Assembly (NCBI GenBank): GCA_046497075.1
Contig: JAWOGF010000029.1
Span: forward strand, 1-30,425
DNA length: 30,425 nucleotides
Direction: 5' to 3'
Source of the DNA: Saliniplasma sp046497075
GTDB lineage: Archaea > Thermoplasmatota > Thermoplasmata > Halarchaeoplasmatales > Halarchaeoplasmataceae
The position numbers and the translations under genes were made by a program. Below the pieces are notes generated by a model. It was not told where the DNA came from, ran no database searches, and saw only the letters and a program-made list of their open reading frames with translations. Position 1 is the stretch's first letter. Each line of letters begins with the position of its first letter. Below are positions 1 through 8,746 of the stretch, piece after piece.

Positions 1-2
1 CA

Positions 3-2924
3 AAGCAGGTTAAAAGAAGCCATAAAAAGCGAAAAAAAGCTCCAGTAGCTATACTCGTTATAATCCTGATACTGATCGCATCGTTTACATTTTTCTTATT
101 CTATTCACCTTTTGAAGACGAAGAAGAGATGAGCATAGATGGAGATTTCGAGGATTGGAGAGACATGGAAGAATACAGCTTCCAGATAGAAGAGGTTGCA
201 TCGAGGGCCAATATACAAGAAAGTTCTGTGACCGTAAGTAATGAACGTTTGTTTTTCTATACAAGAACCGAAACCGATATACTCGTGGGAGATGAAGACG
301 GAAACATGGATTCGTTTTACTTCTTCATAGATATACCTGGAGAGAAGAACCTTGGACATTATCAAACTCCGAAGATAGAGGCTAATCACTTGGTGAAGGT
401 GCAGGGATGGGAAGATGATGTTTTTGGATCGATCTACCGGTACGAGAACGGAAGTGACGAAAGAAATTGGAACGGTTGGGAAGCTATAGGAGATATCCAT
501 GCCAGCAAGGTGGGAAACAAATTGGAATTCTCCATCCCTAATATAAACATCCAAGATGAAGAAGGTGTTAGAGTTGATATCGTTGCAAGGGATTCTACAG
601 GAATAGAAGCATACAGCGACCACATGATGGTCCCAGGGAAGCCCTCTTTATCCATAAACCAGTACAGTCCGATCGATGATCATGTAATATCTTCTGAGGA
701 GGATATTTTGGTTTTGAACCTGACAGCCCGAGGGGGAGATGTGAGCGTCGATGATATCTCATTCCAAGGGGCCTTCGAGTCGAAAGAGGTCGACATCGAT
801 TATCCCTTCGTTGTAGAGAAAGACGAGAGCATAGATATCACAGTGAACGGTGTCCCCTCTGCGAGTCCTGGAGATGCTGTAAATCTTCAAGTAGAAGATG
901 TAGATACTGATGCCAGTGTGACAATAACGGGTGAGCCTCGTTTTTACTATTTTGAAGAAGTTCCAGATGAGGCCCGAATAGATGGTGTCTTTGGAGATTG
1001 GGAGGATGTGAAAGACCACGGAGTAGATACTGATCTACCCTCAAATCTAGATATCAACGAATATGGTTATCTCGGTGAACATAGTTCTTTTTACCTGAAA
1101 ACAAGAGGAAATATCCTGAAAGGTACTGCTATCCCAGAAGGGATCGACGTATATTCACCGGAACATGATCCCGAACCTGTCGACCCCGAACCCGTGGTAG
1201 AAAGGGTATCTGGAGAGGATGAAATCATATTTTACTTCGATGAAGACGGTTCAGGAATACTATCAGAGGGGACCAACGCCGACAAGAAAGTGGTTTTACG
1301 GGGACAGTACGGCGAAATAGTGGAGATAACATCCTATTCAAAAAATGGAAACGGGTGGGTAGAAGAAGAGTTCGAATCTAAAGCAGCTCGATGGTACAAC
1401 CAAATAGAAGTCGAACTCAGTGATATCTCTCTTGAATCAGCAGTCATCAACACCCTGAACTGGAGGGAACAAGGGGATAGTGTGGTGCTTTCCCCTTATC
1501 GTTCGGTCATGAGTAGCAATACACTGACACAAGAATCCTTCAACGATGAGATATCCGAAGTTTTGATTGCATATGGTATCAGCGGTGGAGATTTTGAGTA
1601 CTCGTGGTGGACTGATGAAGGTTGGAATGAATCTGAGGGGGGAGAAATAGGCGGACCAGAGATTCAATGGTTGATCAACAAGCAGTCACCTGTCCAAGAG
1701 GAGAAGATACTCGCAGCCCAGATAGAAGACCCTGAAGGAAATGTACACATATTGGCGAACGTTTGGAATGGAACCGGTTGGACGGGTGTAGAACCTATCG
1801 CTATGAACATAGGAGGGGATAGTACCCATCGAGTCCTCGATGTTGCCTATGAAAGCATGAGCGGGGATGGTCATATATTCTACTATAATACCAGCGCAGA
1901 CGGAGATTCAACTCAGACTTTCTTTAATTATAAGACGTGGGACCCGGGAAGTGAATCATGGTCAGAAGAATACATATACGAATTAGGACGTACCCAGTCC
2001 CAGATAGACTGGATACAAACATCCTCATCGCCCACCAGCGATGATGTCGCTATCTTTTTGACGGCTTACAATACCCAGATGGGTCAAAATCATCATCGAA
2101 CCGGATTGATATGGAATGGAAACGAGATGATCGATGAACAGGGATTGGACGATCAACCCATCCCAGAGATGAACGGGGAGATATTCCCTTGCATGGATGT
2201 CATCTTCAATAGTACTGGCAGCGCCTTATTCACATGGGCGCGGGAAGGCAGTAGCGATGTATTCATGAGAGGATGGGGGCCTGTGGAGAGCTGGGATAAC
2301 GAGTTCAGTTACGGAATAGGCGGGGAAGGTAAATGGATATCACTTGCCTCTGATCCAAACGGAGATGGCGTGTCAATTGCAGTTAGTTATGAAACTGAAA
2401 ATGCATGGCCGTTGAAAACATTTGAAATCGAAAATAACGGTGTGATCAGCGAGGAAACACACGATCAGGATATCCACACTCTAGAGAATAGATGTTTCGA
2501 CCTGTTGTACGATTCATCCGTACAGGATACTATCATATTAGTATGGGGAACACAGGACCAGGCGAACCCCGTATACCGGAGGTACTATGAAGGAACATGG
2601 AGTGAGATCGGAGATATTACCTACGAGAATGTGAGCTATCCCGATAGGATACAGCTCACTCAAGATACTAGAGGAGATATATTTATGGTGGCTATGATGG
2701 GGGATTTCTTGGCTTCCTGGACATATAATAGTACCGAGGAGTCGTGGGATTTCCAGATGGAACATACTAAGATCATATCAGGTATCGATAACTCTCTACG
2801 GTTGGAACCCTTTATGATCTCATCAAATATACCCGAATTCACAGGTATTCGGTGGTTCCTAGCAGTGCTCCTTTGCGTAGGGATACCCATCTTTATGAGT
2901 AAAAAGAAAGATGATCATGATTGA
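3..2924 (+). CDS. Partial large surface protein with two CBM9-like modules
   Basis: The reading frame is open to the left edge, so the 5' end is missing and the in-frame ATG at 129 is internal. Codons before it encode a Lys/Arg-rich stretch and then a hydrophobic helix (about 60-110), giving a cytoplasmic N-terminus and one membrane span. Two modules open with the IDG-x-F-x-DW signature (just after 129 and near 975), typical of CBM9-like/DOMON beta-sandwich domains, which often bind carbohydrates or other ligands. A Pro/Glu linker follows near 1165-1195. The rest, to about 2830, is rich in Trp/Tyr strands resembling sialidase-type propeller blades. The C-terminus is a second hydrophobic helix followed by KKKDD. 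Most of the protein should lie outside the cell. The ligand is unknown. The same-strand neighbours are also surface proteins, so a shared envelope role is inferred. Confidence 0.85.
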   Translation, partial: KQVKRSHKKRKKAPVAILVIILILIASFTFFLFYSPFEDEEEMSIDGDFEDWRDMEEYSFQIEEVASRANIQESSVTVSNERLFFYTRTETDILVGDEDGNMDSFYFFIDIPGEKNLGHYQTPKIEANHLVKVQGWEDDVFGSIYRYENGSDERNWNGWEAIGDIHASKVGNKLEFSIPNINIQDEEGVRVDIVARDSTGIEAYSDHMMVPGKPSLSINQYSPIDDHVISSEEDILVLNLTARGGDVSVDDISFQGAFESKEVDIDYPFVVEKDESIDITVNGVPSASPGDAVNLQVEDVDTDASVTITGEPRFYYFEEVPDEARIDGVFGDWEDVKDHGVDTDLPSNLDINEYGYLGEHSSFYLKTRGNILKGTAIPEGIDVYSPEHDPEPVDPEPVVERVSGEDEIIFYFDEDGSGILSEGTNADKKVVLRGQYGEIVEITSYSKNGNGWVEEEFESKAARWYNQIEVELSDISLESAVINTLNWREQGDSVVLSPYRSVMSSNTLTQESFNDEISEVLIAYGISGGDFEYSWWTDEGWNESEGGEIGGPEIQWLINKQSPVQEEKILAAQIEDPEGNVHILANVWNGTGWTGVEPIAMNIGGDSTHRVLDVAYESMSGDGHIFYYNTSADGDSTQTFFNYKTWDPGSESWSEEYIYELGRTQSQIDWIQTSSSPTSDDVAIFLTAYNTQMGQNHHRTGLIWNGNEMIDEQGLDDQPIPEMNGEIFPCMDVIFNSTGSALFTWAREGSSDVFMRGWGPVESWDNEFSYGIGGEGKWISLASDPNGDGVSIAVSYETENAWPLKTFEIENNGVISEETHDQDIHTLENRCFDLLYDSSVQDTIILVWGTQDQANPVYRRYYEGTWSEIGDITYENVSYPDRIQLTQDTRGDIFMVAMMGDFLASWTYNSTEESWDFQMEHTKIISGIDNSLRLEPFMISSNIPEFTGIRWFLAVLLCVGIPIFMSKKKDDHD

Positions 2925-2970
2925 TAAACCTAACACAACATTTATTTTCAATCAATATTATTAGAAATAT

Positions 2971-4476
2971 ATGAAACTTAAATTAATAGGACTCCAAATA
3001 GTTCTAACGATTTTTACAATAGTTATATTGATCATATCGGTCACAAGCGTACTTCCAGCGATGACCGGTGATATAGATATCGCCATCCCTTCTGAAGATG
3101 ATTTACGTTGGGATATCCAGGAGGATGAACTTTATCTTAGCGGGGATATGTGGGTAAACAATTCTGGATATTACAGGATGGAGGATATAAACATAGATGT
3201 AGAAGTCCTCGGTTTTAATAGGACGTTATTTAACGATAAATTAAATGTACCATCTGTCGAAAGTGGTGAAGATAAAAAAATTGAACTGGAACTTCAAACT
3301 TCCTTGGACGATTTTACAGATGATGAATTGGATGAATTGGTGTTTGGAGGCGAAGAGGAAAACGGAGGTATCGATCTAAAGATCGTTTCAGACATGACTG
3401 CTAGCTATCCCTTTTCGATAGTTGGGTTCCATCTAGATTACGAAAGTATAGTGGAATGGGAGGGGTTGGTAGAAACCTTCGAATACCATGAGGACAATAT
3501 CGAATTTCACGGAAATGATCAAGGTACGATGGTTTCACTCCCATATACTGTAGAAACAAGCGACTATCTATCCGGTGATAGTATCGTAGACCTCCGGTTA
3601 TTAGATGAAGGAAATGATGAAGAATACTCCAGTACACAACTGGATATACCATTGGGAGATCGCGAATCGGACACTGCAGATTTTATAATAGAAGATGATC
3701 TAGTCGAAGAATTCGTGTTCAATGATAAAGATCTGATCATATCATCCCAGATAACTTTTAGCGACATCGACTTAGAATTTGATGAGGATGAAAGTTATTC
3801 TTGGGAAGCTCCCGTAGAAGAGCTGAATCTTTTCTACGATGAAGCTTACGTTACATCCGATAATGATCAGAGCACACTATACCTACCGTATCAGGTCTAT
3901 ACAACTGGACTATCCGGTAACGCTGATGTAGAAATCACTATGCTAAATGATGATGAAACAAATGCATATTCCTCGGATAGACAATACGTACCGCTCGGGG
4001 AAGACTATCGAGACGATCTAGAATTCGATCTGGATGAAGTTGATACAGAAGAGTTCATCACAAATAGTCAAGATGTATACTTCGATATCGACATCACTCT
4101 GATAGATAAAAATATCCAATTCAATACTGATGAAACATACTACTGGGGAGCTCCTTTGAATAACCTGGAGATAGAGGATGTGAGGTTTTACCAGACCGAT
4201 GAAAGAGCTGAAGGAACATTCTCATTCATCAACGACAGCCCTAGAGAACTCGAGATGGAAATCAAGATCCAAATCAAGGACGTAGACAATATCACTATCG
4301 GATCAAAACTGGTATCATATCAGGACGATCCTTCTTACATCGTCGGACCGGGTGAGGAATTCGAAGATACTATAGAACTTGACGTTTCCGGTATCCCAGA
4401 GTATGCGGAGATAACCTTCACCGATGACAATACCGGCATGGAATTTGAAAGGGAGGTAGATGTCGATGAGTTATAA
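2971..4476 (+). CDS. Membrane-anchored ectodomain with three tandem repeats
   Basis: 501 aa, no family recognised. Residues 6-30 form a hydrophobic signal-anchor; the rest is acidic and beta-rich. Three related units of roughly 110 residues follow, starting around residues 162, 274 and 391, each opening with a W-(E/G)-x-(P)-(L/V) motif. The first two also share an LPY segment and a later PLG motif. The third is more diverged. This resembles repeated Ig-like or COG1361-like extracellular domains of archaeal surface proteins, though I cannot name the fold. A TATA-like stretch (ATTTATT near 2940) lies about 30 bp before the ATG, fitting a short leader. The 3' end overlaps the next gene, so the two are probably co-translated. 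Confidence 0.85.
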   Translation: MKLKLIGLQIVLTIFTIVILIISVTSVLPAMTGDIDIAIPSEDDLRWDIQEDELYLSGDMWVNNSGYYRMEDINIDVEVLGFNRTLFNDKLNVPSVESGEDKKIELELQTSLDDFTDDELDELVFGGEEENGGIDLKIVSDMTASYPFSIVGFHLDYESIVEWEGLVETFEYHEDNIEFHGNDQGTMVSLPYTVETSDYLSGDSIVDLRLLDEGNDEEYSSTQLDIPLGDRESDTADFIIEDDLVEEFVFNDKDLIISSQITFSDIDLEFDEDESYSWEAPVEELNLFYDEAYVTSDNDQSTLYLPYQVYTTGLSGNADVEITMLNDDETNAYSSDRQYVPLGEDYRDDLEFDLDEVDTEEFITNSQDVYFDIDITLIDKNIQFNTDETYYWGAPLNNLEIEDVRFYQTDERAEGTFSFINDSPRELEMEIKIQIKDVDNITIGSKLVSYQDDPSYIVGPGEEFEDTIELDVSGIPEYAEITFTDDNTGMEFEREVDVDEL

Positions 4477-4945
4477 AGAAATCAAAAACCATCCGATAAG
4501 GGCCGCCATCTTCGCCATCCTTTCTTTGATATTATTTGTAGCTCTGATCTGGTTCGGAGTTTCCATGGCCACTACGATGGTCCCGGAAATAGAACATATC
4601 TTCCAAAATACAGCGATGTACGCAGTCCTGATAGGTATCCCGTTAGCGATAACCATCGGGATCACTAACTACTTTGGTAAAGGTGACAAAAGGAGACTTG
4701 TTTTCGGTCTGATAAGTACTGGTGTACTAATTATTTACTTCGTGATGATACTAAGAAGTATCAACTTGGGATTCGAAGGCGACGAATATTCATACACCTT
4801 GACTATTACTGGAATTATCGTATTGACCGTTATAGCATGTGCCATCAGGGGTGTATTTTATGTTTTAGAATTCCACACTTATAAAAAAGAACTAGAGAGT
4901 GAACAAGCTAGTGAGAAAAAACAAGGAGACGTACAGTACTATTGA
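4466..4945 (+). CDS. Four-helix integral membrane protein, unknown function
   Basis: About 159 aa with four hydrophobic segments (roughly residues 12-35, 44-65, 77-97 and 110-133), followed by a charged cytoplasmic tail rich in Lys/Glu. I recognise no family or catalytic motif. There are ATGs at 4460 and 4466. The Shine-Dalgarno GGAGGT at 4452-4457 is only two bases from the first but eight from the second, so 4466 is chosen. That ribosome site lies inside the preceding ectodomain gene, which ends at 4476, so translation is probably coupled. With the two upstream genes it forms an apparent membrane/surface operon; it could be the membrane partner of the ectodomain proteins, which is inference. 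Confidence 0.8.
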   Translation: MSYKEIKNHPIRAAIFAILSLILFVALIWFGVSMATTMVPEIEHIFQNTAMYAVLIGIPLAITIGITNYFGKGDKRRLVFGLISTGVLIIYFVMILRSINLGFEGDEYSYTLTITGIIVLTVIACAIRGVFYVLEFHTYKKELESEQASEKKQGDVQYY

Positions 4946-5008
4946 ACAACAGAGCCTGTCAAAAGTATAGTGATATTGAACAACAGAGCTTGTCAAAAGT
5001 ATAGTGAT
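4941..5008. repeat. 34-bp direct tandem repeat, two copies
   Basis: Copy 1 is 4941-4974 and copy 2 is 4975-5008, directly abutting and differing by one base (AGAGCCTG versus AGAGCTTG). A third start, ATTGAA, follows at 5009. The first copy begins inside the TGA stop codon of the membrane-protein gene. No inverted symmetry and no spacer, so it is not CRISPR-like. It looks like a recent tandem duplication of the gene's 3' flank. Confidence 0.9.
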
Positions 5009-5144
5009 ATTGAAGATTGAAAGAACAGCTCAAATTCGTTAGAGTTTTATCCATATGACAAAAAATTATCAGGGATCCAATAATCACTGAAATAATCATT
5101 AAAAAGTTGAAAGTTGAAAGTTGGCACACTCGAGGAACATCAAC

Positions 5145-5153
5145 ATATTTATA
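5145..5153 (+). promoter_or_regulatory. TATA box for the thiazole synthase gene
   Basis: ATATTTATA centred about 26 bp before the ATG at 5176. Archaeal transcription starts roughly 25 bp after the TATA centre, so this predicts a leaderless mRNA starting at that ATG, consistent with no Shine-Dalgarno there. The 230 bp before the gene also hold a short GTTGAAA iteration (5105-5122). I see no THI-box (TPP riboswitch) core. Confidence 0.55.
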
Positions 5154-5175
5154 CATCCTTTTTATATGCCCAAAC

Positions 5176-5958
5176 ATGATAGACGATATCAAAGTGACCC
5201 AACATATCACGGAGAGGTATTTTGAAGAGTTTTCCAAGCATACGGAAAATGATGTAGCAATAGCCGGAGCAGGACCTGCTGGTTTAGTAGCCGGCCGATA
5301 TCTTGCTGAGAAGGGATATAAGGTTGCCATATTCGAGAGAAAATTGTCGCCCGGCGGTGGTATGTGGGGCGGTGGCATGGGTTATCCAGTTATCGTTGTC
5401 CAAGAACAATCAGTTCAGGAACTCGATAAGATCGGAGTTAGAACCAGAAAAGAGGGAGACGGTTACTACACTGCAGATTCGATAGAAGCCGTGGGTAAAT
5501 TACTATCCGCAGCCGTTGACGCTGGAGTAAGACTTTTCAACCTTGTCACAGTCGAAGATGTTCTATATGAAGATGAGAAAGTGAACGGGTTTGTGATCAA
5601 TTCGTCAGCTATCGAAGTCGCCGGTCTTCACGTGGATCCGATCACGATCAGGGCGAAGGCATGCATCGACGCTACTGGTCACGATGCAGAAGTCTGCAAC
5701 ATCGTTCAGCGTAAGGTAGGTTCATTAGAGACTGAACCCGGAAAGATCGTTGGAGAGAGATCGATGTGCGCAGAGATGGGAGAAAGAACGGTCATCGAGA
5801 ACACACAAAAAGTCTTTCCAGGACTGTGGATAACCGGGATGTGTGCAAACGCAGTGATGGGAGCACCTAGGATGGGACCTATCTTCGGCGGGATGCTTCT
5901 TTCTGGGAAAAAAGTAGCTGAACAGATACATGAGGAACTAGAACAGCAGGGAAAGTAA
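5176..5958 (+). CDS. thi4: Thiamine thiazole synthase, archaeal Thi4 type
   Basis: 260 aa. Thi4 enzymes make the adenylated thiazole moiety of thiamine from NAD and glycine; methanogen-type enzymes use free sulfide catalytically, whereas fungal and plant ones sacrifice an active-site Cys. Visible here: the dinucleotide-binding GAGPAG (residues 31-36), FERK at 53-56 ending the second Rossmann strand, the glycine-rich SPGGGMWGGGM block (58-68), LHVDP (151-155), the TGHD core (167-170) and a C-terminal PRMGPIFGGM block. A longer frame opens at 5107, but its extra 23 residues do not match the family and lie across the TATA box, so 5176 is chosen. Against TGHD without gaps, the fungal/plant sulfur-donor Cys position is Val177, while a Cys lies three residues earlier (Cys174). 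The gene appears to have its own promoter. Confidence 0.93.
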   Translation: MIDDIKVTQHITERYFEEFSKHTENDVAIAGAGPAGLVAGRYLAEKGYKVAIFERKLSPGGGMWGGGMGYPVIVVQEQSVQELDKIGVRTRKEGDGYYTADSIEAVGKLLSAAVDAGVRLFNLVTVEDVLYEDEKVNGFVINSSAIEVAGLHVDPITIRAKACIDATGHDAEVCNIVQRKVGSLETEPGKIVGERSMCAEMGERTVIENTQKVFPGLWITGMCANAVMGAPRMGPIFGGMLLSGKKVAEQIHEELEQQGK

Positions 5959-5997
5959 TATATGAAAGAAATTTCTAATCTTAATAGAGTTTGAATC

Positions 5998-7092
5998 ATG
6001 GCTACTGAAGATGAGAATGAGAAACAAAGGGAAGGTGTGCAGTTCAGCAAATTGAAAAGTATGCAGTTCCCAAGAACAGTAGTCGTAGGAAACGATGCGA
6101 TCAAAAAAGTACCGGAAACCGTAAAATCTCTTAATCTTAAAGGCAAGTCGCTGATAATCTGTGACGGCACCACAAGGGATATCGCAGGAGATCACGTCAG
6201 TGGACTTATGGAAGAAAACAGTTTTATAACCAATATATACGAGATAGAGAACGCTTCCCAGAAAACCGTTGACGATATCACAGAAAATTCTAAAGGCGAA
6301 TATGACTTTTTCTTTGGCGTAGGTGGTGGGAGATCCATCGATGTTGCTAAATATTCCTCACATCTTCTAGACGTACCTTTTATCAGCGTTCCCACCGCTG
6401 CATCACACGATGGGATAGCTTCAGGTAGAGCATCTATCGATAGGAACGGGAATAAAAAATCAGTAGCTGCACAGTCTCCACTTGCAGTGGTGGCGGATAC
6501 GAGTATAATTTCAGAGAGTCCATATCGATTGATGGCTTCGGGATGCGCGGATATAATATCTAATGAAACAGCGGTACTGGACTGGCAGCTTGCAAAAAGA
6601 TTAAGGAACGAGTCATATTCGCACTACGCTGCAAATCTTTCAAAGATGACCGCATCCTCTTTGATAGATAACGCAGACAGTATCAAACCCGGGTTGGAAG
6701 AGAGTGCATGGTTGATAGTAAAAGCTCTGGTCAGTTCTAGTGTTGCTATGAGTATAGCTGGATCATCAAGACCCGCTAGTGGAAGTGAACACAAATTCAG
6801 CCATTCAATAGATGAACTTGTAGAAAAACCTGCACTCCATGGTGAACAATGTGGGGTAGGTACTATAATAATGATGTACCTGCATGGAGGCGACTGGAAA
6901 AGGATAAAGAATGCACTAGAAGAAGTGGGAGCTCCAACTACCGCTAGAGGATTGGATCTTACCGAGGAGGAAGTTATCGAGGCACTTATCCATGCACCAG
7001 AGATAAGACCTGAAAGATATACTATATTGGGGAATCGGAGGATGAACAGAGATGCTGCAGAAGAGGCAGCGAAAGAAACTGGAATTATCTAA
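5998..7092 (+). CDS. egsA: sn-Glycerol-1-phosphate dehydrogenase
   Basis: 364 aa. Reduces dihydroxyacetone phosphate to sn-glycerol-1-phosphate with NAD(P)H, the step that sets archaeal membrane-lipid stereochemistry. It belongs to the iron-containing/glycerol dehydrogenase superfamily. Visible: the nucleotide-binding GGGRSID (residues 109-115), the PTAASHDG block (132-139), and probable Zn ligands Asp185 (GCADIIS), His265 (in SEHKFSH) and His281 (LHGEQCG). The first ~20 residues are a charged extension before the conserved core (FPRTVVVG). The only start with a plausible context is ATG 5998. It lies 39 bp after thi4 and 14 bp before the UPF0179 start, so it probably shares transcription at least with the latter. 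Confidence 0.95.
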   Translation: MATEDENEKQREGVQFSKLKSMQFPRTVVVGNDAIKKVPETVKSLNLKGKSLIICDGTTRDIAGDHVSGLMEENSFITNIYEIENASQKTVDDITENSKGEYDFFFGVGGGRSIDVAKYSSHLLDVPFISVPTAASHDGIASGRASIDRNGNKKSVAAQSPLAVVADTSIISESPYRLMASGCADIISNETAVLDWQLAKRLRNESYSHYAANLSKMTASSLIDNADSIKPGLEESAWLIVKALVSSSVAMSIAGSSRPASGSEHKFSHSIDELVEKPALHGEQCGVGTIIMMYLHGGDWKRIKNALEEVGAPTTARGLDLTEEEVIEALIHAPEIRPERYTILGNRRMNRDAAEEAAKETGII

Positions 7093-7106
7093 AATAGGTG
7101 AATATT

Positions 7107-7532
7107 ATGACTGAAGTAACGTTGATAGGAGAGCATTTGGCGGAAGAAGGATTAGAATTCTCATTTGGAGGATGTTTATCCAAATGTAAAAGCTGTGAGA
7201 TCAAGAATTCCTGCTGTGGGTTAGAAAAAGATAGATGGTATAGGATAGTAGGTGTAAGAGATAAAAAACATGATTGTAAAGTCCATCACGGGGATGTTAA
7301 GGTAGTTGAGGTCAAAAAGATCCCTGTCAAAACCGCAGTTTCAGGAAGGACCGTTATAGAAGGATCGGTGGTCACGTTCGAAAAGAAGGATTGTAAAGAG
7401 TTCGAATGCGAGAATTTTAGATTGTGTCACCCAACCGGTATCGAAAATAAACAGAAATACGACGTAAAAGGTGTAAATAAAAAAATAGATTGTAAGAAGG
7501 GATACGATCTGAAAGAAGTAGAATTAATCTGA
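7107..7532 (+). CDS. UPF0179 family cysteine-rich protein
   Basis: About 141 aa, matching the archaeal UPF0179 family, whose function is unknown to me. Cysteines cluster at residues 23, 27, 30, 36 and 37, and more Cys/His follow (DCKVHH, DCKEFECENFRLCHP), suggesting an iron-sulfur or zinc site; that is inference. A GTG at 7098 is in frame, but AGGTGA (7096-7101) sits five bases before ATG 7107, so 7107 is chosen. It follows egsA by 14 bp, suggesting co-transcription. Its last nine bases overlap the 3' end of dnaJ on the other strand. Confidence 0.9.
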   Translation: MTEVTLIGEHLAEEGLEFSFGGCLSKCKSCEIKNSCCGLEKDRWYRIVGVRDKKHDCKVHHGDVKVVEVKKIPVKTAVSGRTVIEGSVVTFEKKDCKEFECENFRLCHPTGIENKQKYDVKGVNKKIDCKKGYDLKEVELI

Positions 7533-8696
7533 TATCCACTTATCTTTGATACGATTGAACCAACTCTTTTCTTTCTCTTTTTCGATCTTTTCAAACCTTT
7601 CTAGGATCTTCCTTTGTTCCTGATCCAAATTTTCCGGAATTTTGATTTTAACTTGAACTATCTGGTCCCCTTTATCGCCTCGTCCAGTAGGTAAACCTTT
7701 GCCTTCAAGTCTCAGATTTGTCCCGTACTGCGTTCCCGGGGGAATTTTCAACTTTACATTCCCCTCTAGTGTCGGCACTTTGATCTCATCACCGAGGGCA
7801 GCCTGCGTCATAGTTATCGGAACTTCAAGATATATATGAGGTCCTCTCCTCTGGAACAGTTCATGCTGTTTCACCCTTATCAAGATATAGAGGTCACCTG
7901 GTGTTGCTCCTCTTGGACCCGCGTCACCTTTACCGGGAACCCTTAATCTACTGCCGTTCTCGACCCCCGGTGGAACCTTAATACTGATAGTTTCCCTTTT
8001 GGGCACCCTACCTATCCCATCACAGTTTTCACAAGGATTTTCAACGATCTCACCTGTTCCCCCACATTTGGAGCATTGTGAAACCGTTATCAATTGTTGG
8101 ATCCCTCTCCTTTGAACTTGTTTTACTTCACCTCTTCCATCACATTCTGGGCATCTTCGAGTATCTCCAGAAGTACTGCCACTGCCGCCGCAGACCTCAC
8201 ATGGAGCTTTTCGATTCAATTTTATCGTTTTCTCAGTACCATCCTGTATGTCCTCTAATGTGACCTCCAAAGTTGCTCTTAGATCACTACCACGTTTCTC
8301 TCTGCTTCTTCGACTGCTTCTTCTCCTTCCAAACAGATCAGAAAAGATATCCTCAAATCCACCTGATCTACCGGCTGATCGTCTTCCTCCAAAGAACTCT
8401 GAAAAGATATCTTCCAGATCGTCTCTGTGTGAAAAATCCTGCCAGGTAAAATCGCCCTGGCTGAACTGATCCTTTACACCAGCTTCTCCATATCGATCAT
8501 AGCGACGTCTTTTATCTTCATCGGCTAATACTTCATAGGCTTCGGAGACCTCTTTGAACTTCTCTCTAGCCTTATCCGGATCATCAGGATTCTTATCCGG
8601 ATGGTATCTTTTTGCTTTCTTACGATATGCTTTTTTTATCTCACTTTTAGATGCATCTTTGTCAACACCTAATATATCGTAGTAATCCTTGGCCAT
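7524..8696 (-). CDS. dnaJ: Chaperone DnaJ (Hsp40)
   Basis: 390 aa full-length type I DnaJ, the co-chaperone that delivers substrates to DnaK and stimulates its ATPase. Order: J domain (1-70, HPD at 32-34), a short Gly/Phe-type linker unusually rich in Arg/Ser (about 75-138), zinc domain with four CxxC pairs (C166/169, 182/185, 208/211, 222/225, with the usual GxG after them), then the two beta-sandwich substrate domains and a charged C-terminus. It is last of six heat-shock genes and 50 bp after dnaK. No Shine-Dalgarno precedes the ATG, but a TATA-like CTTTTTATAT lies about 25-30 bp upstream, so dnaJ may also have its own leaderless transcript. It converges on UPF0179 with a 9-bp overlap. Confidence 0.97.
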   Translation of the reverse strand: MAKDYYDILGVDKDASKSEIKKAYRKKAKRYHPDKNPDDPDKAREKFKEVSEAYEVLADEDKRRRYDRYGEAGVKDQFSQGDFTWQDFSHRDDLEDIFSEFFGGRRSAGRSGGFEDIFSDLFGRRRSSRRSREKRGSDLRATLEVTLEDIQDGTEKTIKLNRKAPCEVCGGSGSTSGDTRRCPECDGRGEVKQVQRRGIQQLITVSQCSKCGGTGEIVENPCENCDGIGRVPKRETISIKVPPGVENGSRLRVPGKGDAGPRGATPGDLYILIRVKQHELFQRRGPHIYLEVPITMTQAALGDEIKVPTLEGNVKLKIPPGTQYGTNLRLEGKGLPTGRGDKGDQIVQVKIKIPENLDQEQRKILERFEKIEKEKEKSWFNRIKDKWISD

Positions 8697-8720
8697 GTTG
8701 TCACTTCAGTGTTATCGGTG

Positions 8721-8741
8721 ATATAAAAAGAAAGGGGTTTT
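8721..8741 (-). promoter_or_regulatory. C/T-rich element and TATA box between dnaK and dnaJ
   Basis: On the minus strand this reads AAAACCCC, then TTTCTTTTT, then ATAT. It follows the dnaK stop and precedes the dnaJ ATG by about 25-30 bp. The pyrimidine run resembles an archaeal factor-independent terminator for dnaK; the TTTTTATAT part suits a TATA box for leaderless dnaJ mRNA. Both roles are inferred. Related elements follow the minus-strand stops at 12440 and 23459. Confidence 0.4.
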
Positions 8742-8746
8742 TAGAA

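Noticed and set aside
4941..5008. Repeat pair considered as CRISPR or insertion-sequence ends
   Set aside because: Two tandem copies without spacer, no inverted repeats, no transposase nearby.
5107..5175. N-terminal extension of the thiazole synthase frame to ATG 5107
   Set aside because: The extra 23 residues are not family-like and the stretch contains the TATA box placed for a start at 5176.
5009..5175. Possible TPP (THI-box) riboswitch before the thiazole synthase
   Set aside because: No conserved CTGAGA-type core or paired arms, and the predicted mRNA is leaderless.
5706..6173. Long antisense frame over the ends of thi4 and egsA
   Set aside because: It is opposite well-supported conserved genes and has Ser/Phe-rich composition typical of a shadow frame.
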